Translations under genes and position numbers: made by a program
Assembly (NCBI RefSeq): GCF_029227915.1
Contig: NC_079878.1
Coordinates: forward strand, 31,089,501-31,153,500
Reading direction: 5' to 3'
DNA from: Hydractinia symbiolongicarpus
Lineage: Eukaryota; Cnidaria; Hydrozoa; Anthoathecata; Hydractiniidae
DNA: 64,000 nt
The notes under the pieces: generated by a model
The model's input: only the letters and a program-made list of their open reading frames with translations
What the model was told of the DNA's origin: nothing
Database searches by the model: none
Shown: positions 36,605 through 49,585 of the stretch, in pieces
Position numbering within the stretch: position 1 is the first letter of the stretch
Layout: the number at the start of each line of letters is the position of its first letter

Positions 36605-37010
36605 ACTTGTAGTTTTCAAAAATGTTTTCATTTTTGATGAGACTCTGAAAAAAAGAAGTTTAATCGCCGGCAAACGAAAACCCGCGAATTCCCGTAAATC
36701 CTGGACTCGGCCCGTATAGTCAAAAGTATACAAAGAAAATACCCAGGGAGTAAGCACATTTCCCGAACGATTTTTTAAATTATTTTTTCACCACTAAAAC
36801 GCATGAGACTTGCAGTTTTCAGGAATGTTTTCATTTTTGATGAGACGCTTAATGAAAGAAGTTTAATCACCGGCAAACGAAAACCCGCGATTTCCCGTAA
36901 ATCCCGGGCTTGGCCCGTATAGTCGAATGTATACAAAAAAAGTACCCTGTGAGTAAACTCATTTCCCGAACGATTTTTTAAATTATTTTTTCACCTCTAA
37001 AACGCATGAG
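36605..37010. repeat. Dimer (406 bp), copy 2
   Basis: Tandem partner of 36199-36604 with the shared ACTTGCAG change; it differs by CTGAAAAAAAG and GTAAGCACATTT. Confidence 0.88.
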
Positions 37011-37659
37011 ACTTGTAGTTTTCAGGAATGTTTTCATTTTTGATGAGACGCTTAATGAAAGAAGTTTAATCGCCGGCAAACGAAAACCCGCGATTTCCCT
37101 TAAATCCCGTGCTTGGCCCGTATAGTCGAGTATATACAAAGAAAGTACCTTGTGAGTAAACTCATTTCCAGAACGATTTTTTAAATTATCTTTTAACCTC
37201 TAAAACGCATGAGACTTGTAGTTTTCAAAAATGTTTTCATTTTTGATGAGACTCTGAATAAAAGAAGTTTAATCGCCGGCAAACGAAAACCCGCGAATTC
37301 CCGTAAATCCTGGACTCAGCCCGTATAGTCAAAAGTATACAAAGAAAATACCCAGGGAGTAAACACATTTCCCGAACGATTTTTTAAATTATTTTTTCAC
37401 CACTAAAACGCATGAGACTTGTAGTTTTCAGGAATGTTTTCATTTTTGATGAGACGCTTAATGAAAGAAGTTTAATCACCGGCAAACGAAAACCCGCGAT
37501 TTCCCGTAAATCCCGGGCTTGGCCCGTATAGTCAAATGTATACAAAAAATGTACCCTGTGAGTAAACTCATTTCCCGAACGATTTTTTAAATTATTTTTT
37601 CACCTCTAAAACGCATGAGACTTGTAGTTTTCAAAAATGTTTTCATCTTTGATAAGACG

Positions 37660-38550
37660 CAGAATAAAAGTAGTTTAATCGTCGGCAAACGAAAACCCGC
37701 AAATTCCCGTAAATCCTGGACTCGGCCCGTATAGTCAAAAGTATACAAAGAAAATACCCACGGAGTAAACACATTTCCCGAACGATTTTTTAAATTATTT
37801 TTTCACCACTAAAACGCATGAGACTTGTAGTTTTCAGGAATGTTTTCATTTTTGATGAGACGCTTAATGAAAAAAGTTTAATCACCGGCAAACGAAAATC
37901 CGCGATTTCCCGTAAATCCCGGGCTTGGCCCGCATAGTCGAATGTATACAAAGAAAGTTCCCTGTGAGTAAACTCATTTCTCGAACGATTTTTTAAATTA
38001 TTTTTTCACCACTAAAACGCATTAGACTTGTAGTTTTCAGGAATGTTTTCATTTTTGATGAGACGCTTAATGAAAGAAGTTTAATCACCGGCAAACGAAA
38101 ATCCGCGATTTCCCGTAAATCCCGGGCTTGGCCCGCATAGTCGAATGTATACAAAGAAAGTTCCCTGTGAGTAAACTCATTTCTCGAACAATTTTTTAAA
38201 TTATTTTTTCACCACTAAAACGCATTAGACTTGTAGTTTTTAAAAATGTTTTCATTTTTGATGAGACGCTGAATAAAAGAAGTTTAATCGCCGGCAAACG
38301 AAAACCCGCGATTTCTCGTAAATCCCGTGCTTGGCTCGTATAGTCGAGTATATACAAAGAAAGTACCCTGTGAGTAAACTCCTTTCCAGAACGATTTTTT
38401 AAATTATTTTTTCACCAATAAAACGCATGAGACTTGTAGTTTTCAAAAATGTTTTCATTTTTGATGAGACGCGGAATAAAAGTAGTTTAATCGTCGGCAA
38501 ACGAAAACCCGCGATTTCCCGTAAATCCCGGACTCGGCCCGTATAGTCAA
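37660..38550. repeat. Mixed block with 1626-bp offset, copy 1
   Basis: It matches about 39286-40176. Markers in order are GTAGTTTAATCGTCGGC with ACCCACGGAG, CTTAATGAAAAAAG, CCCGCATAGTCGAATG with GTTCCCTG (twice), CATTAGACTTGTAGTTTTTA, GGCTCGTATAG, and CACCAATAAAACG. The offset is eight monomers plus two bases, due to two 204-bp units. Confidence 0.82.
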
Positions 38551-39285
38551 AAGTATACAAAGAAAATACCCAGGGAGTAAACACATTTCCCGAACGATTT
38601 TTTAAATTATTTTTTCACCACTAAAACGCATGAGACTTGTAGTTTTCAGGAATGTTTTCATTTTTGATGAGACGCTTAATGAAAGAAGTTTAATCACCGG
38701 CAAACGAAAACCCGCGATTTCCCGTAAATCCCGGGCTTGGCCCGTATAGTCAAATGTTTACAAAAAATGTACCCTGTGAGTAAACTCATTTTCCGAACGA
38801 TTTTTTAAATTATTTTTTCACCTCTAAAACGCATGAGACTTGTAGTTTTCAAAAATGTTTTCATCTTTGATAAGACGCAGAATAAAAGATTTTTAATCGC
38901 CGGCAAACGAAAACCCGCGATTTCCCGTAAATCCCGGGCTTAACCCGTATATTCGAATGTATACAAAGAAAGTACCCTGTGAGTAAACTCATTTCCCGAA
39001 CGATTTTTTAAATTATTTTTTCGCCACTAAAACGCATGAGACTTGCAGTTTTCAGGAATGTTTTCATTTTTGATGAGACGCTGAATAAAAGAAGTTTAAT
39101 CGCCGGCAAACGAAAACCCGCGATTTCCCTTAAATCACGTGCTTGGCCCGTATAGTCGAGTATATACAAAGAAAGTACCCTGTGAGTAAACTCATTTCCA
39201 GAACGATTTTTTAAATTATTTTTTTCATCAATAAAACGCATGAGACTTGTAGTTTTCAAAAATGTTTTCATTTTTGATGAGACGC

Positions 39286-40176
39286 GGAATAAAAGTAGTT
39301 TAATCGTCGGCAAACGAAAACCCGCGAATTCTCGTAAATCCTGGACTCGGCCCGTATAGTCAAAAGTATACAAAGAAAATACCCACGGAGTAAACACATT
39401 TCTCGAACGATTTTTTAAATTATTTTTTTCACCAATAAAACGCATGAGACTTGTAGTTTTCAGGAATGTTTTCATTTTTGATGAGACGCTTAATGAAAAA
39501 AGTTTAATCACCGGCAAACGAAAATCCGCGATTTCCCGTAAATCCCGGGCTTGGCCCGCATAGTCGAATGTATACAAAGAAAGTTCCCTGTGAGTAAACT
39601 CATTTCTCGAACGATTTTTTAAATTATTTTTTCACCACTAAAACGCATTAGACTTGTAGTTTTCAGGAATGATTTCATTTTTGATGAGACGCTTAATGAA
39701 AGAAGTTTAATCACCGGCAAACGAAAATCCGCGATTTCCCGTAAATCCCGGGCTTGGCCCGCATAGTCGAATGTATACAAAGAAAGTTCCCTGTGAGTAA
39801 ACTCATTTCTCGAACGATTTTTTAAATTATTTTTTCACCACTAAAACGCATTAGACTTGTAGTTTTTAAAAATGTTTTCATTTTTGATGAGACGCTGAAT
39901 AAAAGAAGTTTAATCGCCGGCAAACGAAAACCCGCGATTTCTCGTAAATCCCGTGCTTGGCTCGTATAGTCGAGTATATACAAAGAAAGTACCCTGTGAG
40001 TAAACTCCTTTCCAGAACGATTTTTTAAATTATTTTTTCACCAATAAAACGCATGAGATTTGTAGTTTTCAAAAATGTTTTCATTTTTGATGAGACGCGG
40101 AATAAAAGTAGTTTAATCGTCGGCAAACGAAAACCCGCGATTTCCCGTAAATCCCGGACTCGGCCCGTATAGTCAA
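39286..40176. repeat. Mixed block with 1626-bp offset, copy 2
   Basis: This is the partner of 37660-38550. Its last part (about 39.83-40.36 kb, with GGCTCGTATAG and GCATGAGATTTGTAG) recurs again near 47.13-47.68 kb, inside the B domain, so this material joins the transition zone to the B domain. Two 204-bp monomers just before and within it keep a spurious 189-codon minus-strand frame open (39008-39577). Confidence 0.82.
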
Positions 40177-41678
40177 AAGTACACAAAGAAATTACCCAGG
40201 GAGTAAACTCATTTCCCGAACGATTTTTTAAATTATTTTTTCACCACTAAAAAGTAAGAGACTTGTAGTTTTCAAGAATGTTTTCATTTTTGATGAGACG
40301 CTGAATAAAAGAAGTTTAATCGCCGGCAAACGTAAACCCGCGATTTCCCGTAAATCCCGGGCTCGGCCCGTATAGTCAAAAGTATACAGAGAAAATACTC
40401 AGGGAGTAAACTCATTTCCAGAACGATTTTTTAAATTATCTTTTCACCACTAAAACGCATGAGACTTGTAGTTTTCAAAAATGTTTTCATTTTTGATAAG
40501 ACGCTGAATAAAAGATGTTTAATCGCCGGCAAACGAAAACCCGCGATTTCCCGTAAATCCCGGCTCGGCCCGTATAGTCAAAAGGACACAAAGAAAATAC
40601 TCAGGGAGTAAACTCATTTCCAGAACGATTTTTTAAATTATCTTTTCACCACTAAAACGCACGAGACTTGTAGTTTTCAAAAATGTTTTCATTTTTGATG
40701 AGACGCTGAATAAAAGAAGTTTAATCGCCGGAAAACGAAAACCCTCGAATTCCCGTAAATCCCGGACTCGGCCAGTATAGTCAAAAGTATACAAAGAAAA
40801 TACTCAGGGAGTAAACTCATTTCCAGAACGATTTTTTAAATTATCTTTTCACCACTAAAACGCAAGAGACTTGTATTTTCAAAATTGTTTTCATTTTTGA
40901 TGAGACGCTGAATAAAAGAAGTTTAATCGCCGGCAAACGAATACCCGCGATTTCCCGTAAATCCTGGGCTCGGCCCGTATAGTCAAAAGTATACAAAGAA
41001 AGTAGCCTGCGAGTAAACTCATTTCCAGAACGATTTTTTAAATTATCTTTTCACCACTAAAACGCATGAGACTTGTAGTTTTCAAAAATGTTTTCATTTT
41101 TGATAAGACGCTGAATAAAAGATGTTTAATCGCCGGCAAACGAAAACCCGCGATTTCCCGTAAATCCCGGACTCGGCCCGTATAGTCAAAAGTATACAAA
41201 GAAAGTACCTAGGGAGTAAACTCATTTCCCGAACGATTTTTTAAATTATTTTTTCACCACTAAAACGCATGAGACTTGTAGTTTTTAAAAATGTTTTCAT
41301 CTTTGATAAGACGCAGAATAAAAGATTTTTAAACGCCGGCAAACGAAAACCCGCGATTTCCCGTAAATCCCGGGCTTGGCCCGTATAGTCGAATGTATAC
41401 AAAGAAAGTACCCTGTGAGTAAACTCATTTCCCGAACGATTTTTAAATTATTTTTTCACCACTAAAACGCATGAGACTTGTAGTTTTCAAAAATGTTTTC
41501 ATTTTTGATGAGACGCTGAATGAAAGAAGTTTAATCGCCGGCAAACGAAAACCCGCGATTTCCCGTAAATCCCGTGCTTGGCCCGTATAGTCGAGTATAC
41601 ACAAAGAAAGTACTCAGGGAGTAAACTCCTTTCCAGAACGATTTTTTAGATTATCTTTTCACTAATAAAACGCATGAG
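40058..41678. repeat. 8-monomer higher-order repeat (1621 bp), copy 1
   Basis: Eight monomers in order: GTAGTTTAATCGTCGGC; AAAAAGTAAGAGAC with GTATACAGAG; GATAAGACGCTG with CCCGGCTCGG and AAAGGACAC; CACGAGAC with GGAAAACG and GGCCAGTATAG; CAAGAGACTTGTATTTTC; GATAAGACGCTG with GTACCTAGGG; CATCTTTGATAAG with AGATTTTTAAACGCC; GCTGAATGAAAG with TTTAGATTATC. Three one-base deletions give 1621 rather than 1624 bp. Its first base region differs from later copies (GAGATTTG, TTTAAATT). Confidence 0.92.
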
Positions 41679-43299
41679 ACTTGTAGTTTTCAAAAATGTT
41701 TTCATTTTTGATGAGACGCGGAATAAAAGTAGTTTAATCGTCGGCAAACGAAAACCCGCGATTTCCCGTAAATCCCGGACTCGGCCCGTATAGTCAAAAG
41801 TACACAAAGAAATTACCCAGGGAGTAAACTCATTTCCCGAACGATTTTTTAAATTATTTTTTCACCACTAAAAAGTAAGAGACTTGTAGTTTTCAAGAAT
41901 GTTTTCATTTTTGATGAGACGCTGAATAAAAGAAGTTTAATCGCCGGCAAACGTAAACCCGCGATTTCCCGTAAATCCCGGGCTCGGCCCGTATAGTCAA
42001 AAGTATACAGAGAAAATACTCAGGGAGTAAACTCATTTCCAGAACGATTTTTTAAATTATCTTTTCACCACTAAAACGCATGAGACTTGTAGTTTTCAAA
42101 AATGTTTTCATTTTTGATAAGACGCTGAATAAAAGATGTTTAATCGCCGGCAAACGAAAACCCGCGATTTCCCGTAAATCCCGGCTCGGCCCGTATAGTC
42201 AAAAGGACACAAAGAAAATACTCAGGGAGTAAACTCATTTCCAGAACGATTTTTTAAATTATCTTTTCACCACTAAAACGCACGAGACTTGTAGTTTTCA
42301 AAAATGTTTTCATTTTTGATGAGACGCTGAATAAAAGAAGTTTAATCGCCGGAAAACGAAAACCCTCGAATTCCCGTAAATCCCGGACTCGGCCAGTATA
42401 GTCAAAAGTATACAAAGAAAATACTCAGGGAGTAAACTCATTTCCAGAACGATTTTTTAAATTATCTTTTCACCACTAAAACGCAAGAGACTTGTATTTT
42501 CAAAATTGTTTTCATTTTTGATGAGACGCTGAATAAAAGAAGTTTAATCGCCGGCAAACGAATACCCGCGATTTCCCGTAAATCCTGGGCTCGGCCCGTA
42601 TAGTCAAAAGTATACAAAGAAAGTAGCCTGCGAGTAAACTCATTTCCAGAACGATTTTTTAAATTATCTTTTCACCACTAAAACGCATGAGACTTGTAGT
42701 TTTCAAAAATGTTTTCATTTTTGATAAGACGCTGAATAAAAGATGTTTAATCGCCGGCAAACGAAAACCCGCGATTTCCCGTAAATCCCGGACTCGGCCC
42801 GTATAGTCAAAAGTATACAAAGAAAGTACCTAGGGAGTAAACTCATTTCCCGAACGATTTTTTAAATTATTTTTTCACCACTAAAACGCATGAGACTTGT
42901 AGTTTTTAAAAATGTTTTCATCTTTGATAAGACGCAGAATAAAAGATTTTTAAACGCCGGCAAACGAAAACCCGCGATTTCCCGTAAATCCCGGGCTTGG
43001 CCCGTATAGTCGAATGTATACAAAGAAAGTACCCTGTGAGTAAACTCATTTCCCGAACGATTTTTAAATTATTTTTTCACCACTAAAACGCATGAGACTT
43101 GTAGTTTTCAAAAATGTTTTCATTTTTGATGAGACGCTGAATGAAAGAAGTTTAATCGCCGGCAAACGAAAACCCGCGATTTCCCGTAAATCCCGTGCTT
43201 GGCCCGTATAGTCGAGTATACACAAAGAAAGTACTCAGGGAGTAAACTCCTTTCCAGAACGATTTTTTAGATTATCTTTTCACTAATAAAACGCATGAG
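41679..43299. repeat. 8-monomer higher-order repeat (1621 bp), copy 2
   Basis: No difference from copy 1 was seen at the marker positions compared across the whole unit (GTACACAAAG with AAATTACCC, GTATACAGAG, CCCGGCTCGG, CTTGTATTTTCAAAATTG, AGTAGCCTGCG, AGATTTTTAAACGCC). Such near-identity over 1.6 kb implies very recent duplication or conversion. Confidence 0.92.
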
Positions 43300-44313
43300 A
43301 CTTGTAGTTTTCAAAAATGTTTTCATTTTTGATGAGACGCGGAATAAAAGAAGTTTAATCGCCGGCAAACGAAAACCCGCGATTTCCCGTAAATCCCGGA
43401 CTCGGCCCGTATAGTCAAAAGTACACAAAGAAAATACCCAGGGAGTAAACTCATTTCCCGAACGATTTTTTAAATTATTTTTTCACCACTAAAACGTATG
43501 AGACTTGTAGTTTTCAAAAATGTTTTCATTTTTGATGAGACGCTGAAAAAAAGAAGTTTAATCGCCGGCAAACGAAAACCCGCGATTTCCCGTAAATCCC
43601 GTGCTCGGCCCGTATAGTCGAGTATATACAAAGAAAGTACCCTGTGAGTAAACTCCTTTCCAGAACGATTTTTTATATTATCTTTTCACCACTAAAACGC
43701 ATGAGACTTGTAGTTTTCAAAAATGTTTTCATTTTTGATAAGACGCTGAATAAAAGATGTTTAATCGCCGGCAAACGAAAACCCGCGATTTCCCGTAAAT
43801 CCCGGACTCGGCCCGTATAGTCAAAAGTATACAAAGAAAGTACCTAGGGAGTAAACTCATTTCCCGAACGATTTTTTAAATTATTTTTTCACCACTAAAA
43901 CGCATGAGACTTGTAGTTTTTAAAAATGTTTTCATCTTTGATAAGACGCAGAATAAAAGATTTTTAAACGCCGGCAAACGAAAACCCGCGATTTCCCGTA
44001 AATCCCGGGCTTGGCCCGTATAGTCGAATGTATACAAAGAAAGTACCCTGTGAGTAAACTCATTTCCCGAACGATTTTTAAATTATTTTTTCACCACTAA
44101 AACGCATGAGACTTGTAGTTTTCAAAAATGTTTTCATTTTTGATGAGACGCTGAATGAAAGAAGTTTAATCGCCGGCAAACGAAAACCCGCGATTTCCCG
44201 TAAATCCCGTGCTTGGCCCGTATAGTCGAGTATACACAAAGAAAGTACTCAGGGAGTAAACTCCTTTCCAGAACGATTTTTTAGATTATCTTTTCACTAA
44301 TAAAACGCATGAG
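43300..44313. repeat. 5-monomer variant unit (1014 bp)
   Basis: Two monomers not in the 8-mer (GCGGAATAAAAG with GTACACAAAG; CGTATGAGAC with GCTGAAAAAAAG, GTGCTCGG and TTTATATT) are joined to the last three monomers of the 8-mer. This is either an 8-mer shortened by exchange with the 18-mer type of unit or a separate ancestral unit. Confidence 0.88.
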
Positions 44314-45934
44314 ACTTGTAGTTTTCAAAAATGTTTTCATTTTTGATGAGACGCGGAATAAAAGTAGTTTAATCGTCGGCAAACGAAAACCCGCGATTTC
44401 CCGTAAATCCCGGACTCGGCCCGTATAGTCAAAAGTACACAAAGAAATTACCCAGGGAGTAAACTCATTTCCCGAACGATTTTTTAAATTATTTTTTCAC
44501 CACTAAAAAGTAAGAGACTTGTAGTTTTCAAGAATGTTTTCATTTTTGATGAGACGCTGAATAAAAGAAGTTTAATCGCCGGCAAACGTAAACCCGCGAT
44601 TTCCCGTAAATCCCGGGCTCGGCCCGTATAGTCAAAAGTATACAGAGAAAATACTCAGGGAGTAAACTCATTTCCAGAACGATTTTTTAAATTATCTTTT
44701 CACCACTAAAACGCATGAGACTTGTAGTTTTCAAAAATGTTTTCATTTTTGATAAGACGCTGAATAAAAGATGTTTAATCGCCGGCAAACGAAAACCCGC
44801 GATTTCCCGTAAATCCCGGCTCGGCCCGTATAGTCAAAAGGACACAAAGAAAATACTCAGGGAGTAAACTCATTTCCAGAACGATTTTTTAAATTATCTT
44901 TTCACCACTAAAACGCACGAGACTTGTAGTTTTCAAAAATGTTTTCATTTTTGATGAGACGCTGAATAAAAGAAGTTTAATCGCCGGAAAACGAAAACCC
45001 TCGAATTCCCGTAAATCCCGGACTCGGCCAGTATAGTCAAAAGTATACAAAGAAAATACTCAGGGAGTAAACTCATTTCCAGAACGATTTTTTAAATTAT
45101 CTTTTCACCACTAAAACGCAAGAGACTTGTATTTTCAAAATTGTTTTCATTTTTGATGAGACGCTGAATAAAAGAAGTTTAATCGCCGGCAAACGAATAC
45201 CCGCGATTTCCCGTAAATCCTGGGCTCGGCCCGTATAGTCAAAAGTATACAAAGAAAGTAGCCTGCGAGTAAACTCATTTCCAGAACGATTTTTTAAATT
45301 ATCTTTTCACCACTAAAACGCATGAGACTTGTAGTTTTCAAAAATGTTTTCATTTTTGATAAGACGCTGAATAAAAGATGTTTAATCGCCGGCAAACGAA
45401 AACCCGCGATTTCCCGTAAATCCCGGACTCGGCCCGTATAGTCAAAAGTATACAAAGAAAGTACCTAGGGAGTAAACTCATTTCCCGAACGATTTTTTAA
45501 ATTATTTTTTCACCACTAAAACGCATGAGACTTGTAGTTTTTAAAAATGTTTTCATCTTTGATAAGACGCAGAATAAAAGATTTTTAAACGCCGGCAAAC
45601 GAAAACCCGCGATTTCCCGTAAATCCCGGGCTTGGCCCGTATAGTCGAATGTATACAAAGAAAGTACCCTGTGAGTAAACTCATTTCCCGAACGATTTTT
45701 AAATTATTTTTTCACCACTAAAACGCATGAGACTTGTAGTTTTCAAAAATGTTTTCATTTTTGATGAGACGCTGAATGAAAGAAGTTTAATCGCCGGCAA
45801 ACGAAAACCCGCGATTTCCCGTAAATCCCGTGCTTGGCCCGTATAGTCGAGTATACACAAAGAAAGTACTCAGGGAGTAAACTCCTTTCCAGAACGATTT
45901 TTTAGATTATCTTTTCACTAATAAAACGCATGAG
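44314..45934. repeat. 8-monomer higher-order repeat (1621 bp), copy 3
   Basis: This is a full-length copy with the same eight monomers in the same order as 41679-43299. It follows the 5-monomer variant, so the order along the array is 8, 8, 5, 8. Confidence 0.92.
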
Positions 45935-48900
45935 ACTTGTAGTTTTCAAAAATGTTTTCATTTTTGATGAGACGCGGAATAAAAGAAGTTTAATCGCCGG
46001 CAAACGAAAACCCGCGATTTCCCGTAAATCCCGGACTCGGCCCGTATAGTCAAAAGTACACAAAGAAAATACCCAGGGAGTAAACTCATTTCCCGAACGA
46101 TTTTTTAAATTATTTTTTCACCACTAAAACGTATGAGACTTGTAGTTTTCAAAAATGTTTTCATTTTTGATGAGACGCTGAAAAAAAGAAGTTTAATCGC
46201 CGGCAAACGAAAACCCGCGATTTCCCGTAAATCCCGTGCTCGGCCCGTATAGTCGAGTATATACAAAGAAAGTACCCTGTGAGTAAACTCCTTTCCAGAA
46301 CGATTTTTTATATTATCTTTTCACCACTAAAACGCATGAGACTTGTAGTTTTCAAAAGTGTTTTCATTTTTGATGAGACGCGGAATAAAAGAAGTTTAAT
46401 CGCCGCCAAACGAAAAACCGCGATTTCCCGTAAATCCCGGACTCGGCCCGTATAGTCAAAAGTACACAAAGAAAATACCCAGGGAGTAAACTCATTTACC
46501 GAACGATTTTTTAAATTATTTTTTCACCACTAAAACGTAAGAGACTTGTAGTTTTCAAAAATGTTTTCATTTTTGATGAGACGCTGTATAAAAGAAGTTT
46601 AATCGGCGGCAAACGAAAACCCGCGATTTCCCGTAAATCCCGGGCTCGGCCCGTAAAATCAAAAGTATACAAAGAAAGCACCCTGCAAGTAAACTCATTT
46701 CCAGAACGATTTTTTAAATTATCTTTTCACCACTAAAACGCACGAGACTTGTAGTTTTCAAAAATGTTTTCATTTTTGATGAGACGCTGAATAAAAGAAG
46801 TTTAATCGCCGGCAAACGAAAACCCGCGAATTCCCGTAAATTCCGGACTCGGCCACTATAGTCTAAAGTATACAAAGAAAATACTCAGGGAGTAAACTCA
46901 TTTCCAGAACGATTTTTTAAATTACCTTTTCACCACTAAAACGCATGAGACTTGTAGTTTTCAAAAATGTTTTCATTTTTGATAACACGCTGAATAAAAG
47001 ATGTTTAATCGCCGGCAAACGAAAACCCGCGATTTCCCGTAAATCCCGGACTCGGCCCGTATAGTCAAAAGTATACAAAGAAAGTACCCAGGGAGTAAAC
47101 TCGTTTCCCGAACGATTTTTTAAATTATTTTTTCACCACTAAAACGCATGAGACTTGTAGTTTTTAAAAATGTTTTCATTTTTGATGAGACGCTGAATAA
47201 AAGAAGTTTAATCGCCGGCAAACGAAAACCCGCGATTTCTCGTAAATCCCGTGCTTGGCTCGTATAGTCGAGTATATACAAAGAAAGTACCCTGTGAGTA
47301 AACTCCTTTCCAGAACGATTTTTTAAATTATTTTTTCACCAATAAAACGCATGAGATTTGTAGTTTTCAAAAATGTTTTCATTTTTGATGAGACGCGGAA
47401 TAAAAGTAGTTTAATCGTCGGCAAACGAAAACCCGCGATTTCCCGTAAATCCCGGTCTCGGCCCGTATAGTCAAAAGTACACAAAGAAATTACCCAGGGA
47501 GTAAACTCATTTCCCGAACGATTTTTTAAATTATTTTTTCACCACTAAAAAGTAAGAGACTTGTAGTTTTCAAGAATGTTTTCATTTTTGATGAGACGCT
47601 GAATAAAAGAAGTTTAATCGCCGGCAAACGTAAACCCGCGATTTCCCGTAAATCCCGGGCTCGGCCCGTATAGTCAAAAGTATACAAAGAAAGCACCCTG
47701 CGAGTAAACTCATTTCCAGAACGATTTTTTAAATTATCTTTTCACCACTAAAACGCACGAGACTTGTAGTTTTCAAAAATGTTTTCATTTTTGATGAGAC
47801 GCTGAATAAAAGAAGTTTAATCGCCGGCAAACGAAAACCCGCGAATTCCCGTAAATCCCGGACTCGGCCAGTATAGTCAAAAGTATACAGAGAAAATACT
47901 CAGGGAGTAAACTCATTTCCAGAACGATTTTTTAAATTATCTTTTCACCACTAAAACGCATGAGACTTGTAGTTTTCAAAAATGTTTTCATTTTTGATAA
48001 GACGCTGAATAAAAGATGTTTAATCGCCGGCAAACGAAAACCCGCGATTTCCCGTAAATCCCGGACTCGGCCCGTATATTGAAAAGTATACAAAGAAAGT
48101 ACCCAGGGAGTAAACTCATATCCCGAACGATTTTTTAAATTATTTTCTCACCACTAAAACGCATGAGACTTGTAGTTTTTAAAAATGTTTTCATTTTTGA
48201 TGAGACGCGGAATAAAAGAAGTTTTAATCGCCGGCAAACGAAAACCCGCGATTTCCCGTAAATCCCGGCTCGGCCCGTATAGTCAAAAGGACACAAAAAA
48301 ATACCCTGCGAGTAAACTCATTTCCAGAACGATTTTTTAAATTATCTTTTCACCACTAAAACGCACGAGACTTGTAGTTTTCAAAAATGTATTCATTTTT
48401 GATGAGACGCTGAATAAAAGAAGTTTAATCGCCGGCAAACGAAAACCCGCGAATTCCCGTAAATCCCGGACTCGGCCCGTATAGTCAGAAGTATACAAAG
48501 AAAATACTCAGGGAGTAAACTCATTTCCAGAACGATTTTTTAAATTATCTTTTCACCACTAAAACGCACGAGACTTGTAGTTTTCAAAAATGTTTTCATT
48601 TTTGATGAGACGCTGAATAAAAGAAGTTTAATCGCCGGAAAACGAAAACCCTCGAATTCCCGTAAATCCCGGACTCGGCCAGTATAGTCAAAAGTATACA
48701 AAGAAAATACTCAGGGAGTAAACTCATTTCCAGAACGATTTTTTAAATTATCTTTTCACCACTAAAACGCATGAGACTTGTATTTTCAAAATTGTTTTCA
48801 TTTTTGATGAGACGCTGAATAAAAGAAGTTTAATCGCCGGCAAACGAATACCCGCGATTTCCCGTAAATCCTGGGCTCGGCCCGTATAGTCAAAAGTATA

Positions 48901-49585
48901 CAAAGAAAGTACCCTGCGAGTAAACTCATTTCCAGAACGATTTTTTAAATTATCTTTTCACCACTAAAACGCATGAGACTTGTAGTTTTCAAAAATGTTT
49001 TCATTTTTGATAAGACGCTGAATAAAAGATGTTTAATCGCCGGCAAACGAAAACCCGCGATATCCCGTAAATCCCGGACTCAGCCCGTATAGTCAAAAGT
49101 ATACAAAGAAAGTACCTAGGGAGTAAACTCATTTCCCGAACGATTTTTTAAATTATTTTTTCACCACTAAAACGCATGAGACTTGTAGTTTTTGAAAATG
49201 TTTTCATCTTTGATAAGACGCAGAATAAAAGATTTTTAAACGCCGGCAAACGAAAACCCGCGATTTCCCGTAAATCCCGGGCTTGGCCCGTATAGTCGAA
49301 TGTATACAAAGAAAGTACCCTGTGAGTAAACTCATTTCCCGAACGATTTTTAAATTATTTTTTCACCACTAAAACGCATGAGACTTGTAGTTTTCAAAAA
49401 TGTTTTCATTTTTGATGAGACACTGAATGAAAGAAGTTTAATCGCCGGCAAACGAAAACCCGCGATTTCCCGTAAATCCCGTGCTTGGCCCGTATAGTCG
49501 AGTATACACAAAGAAAGTACCCAGGGAGTAAACTCCTTTCCAGAACGATTTTTTAGATTATCTTTTCACTAATAAAACGCATGAG
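45935..49585. repeat. 18-monomer unit (3651 bp)
   Basis: It begins with a six-monomer module (GCGGAATAAAAG; GCTGAAAAAAAG; GCGGAATAAAAG with CGCCGCC; GCTGTATAAAAG with CGGCGGC; CACGAGAC with AAATTCCGG and GGCCACTATAG; GATAACACGCTG). It continues with a copy of transition-zone material (GGCTCGTATAG, GAGATTTG, about 47.13-47.68 kb) and then a degenerate, extended version of the 8-mer ending with TTTAGATTATC. The distance between equivalent TTTAGATTATC sites is exactly 3651 bp. The same 3651-bp spacing occurs later between TTTTGGATGAG sites at 57117 and 60768. Confidence 0.82.

Larger units (their letters stand above)
33155..40057. repeat. Transition domain: mosaic of A-like and B-like monomers
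   Basis: B-like markers appear (GCCGTGAAACG, GTACACAAA, AGATGTTTAATTGCC, TATCTTTGATAAGACCC, GGGCTTAACCCG at 33.5-34.1 kb), then A-like tetramer material returns. From about 37.6 kb mixed units dominate (GTAGTTTAATCGTCGGC, CCCGCATAGTCGAATG, GTTCCCTG, CATTAGACTTG). Single-base variation is higher and the order less regular than on either side. Such mosaics are expected at the edges of homogenised satellite blocks. Confidence 0.75.

Noticed and set aside
40058-43299. Assembly artefact as the explanation of identical 8-mers
   Set aside because: Possible in principle, but the copies are flanked by different units and the 5-monomer variant lies between later copies, which fits real array structure. 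It cannot be excluded without reads.
6985-45934. Identity of the two 1621-bp units (6985-10226 and 40058-45934)
   Set aside because: Both are eight monomers minus three bases, but monomer types and deletion positions differ. Equal length is coincidence.
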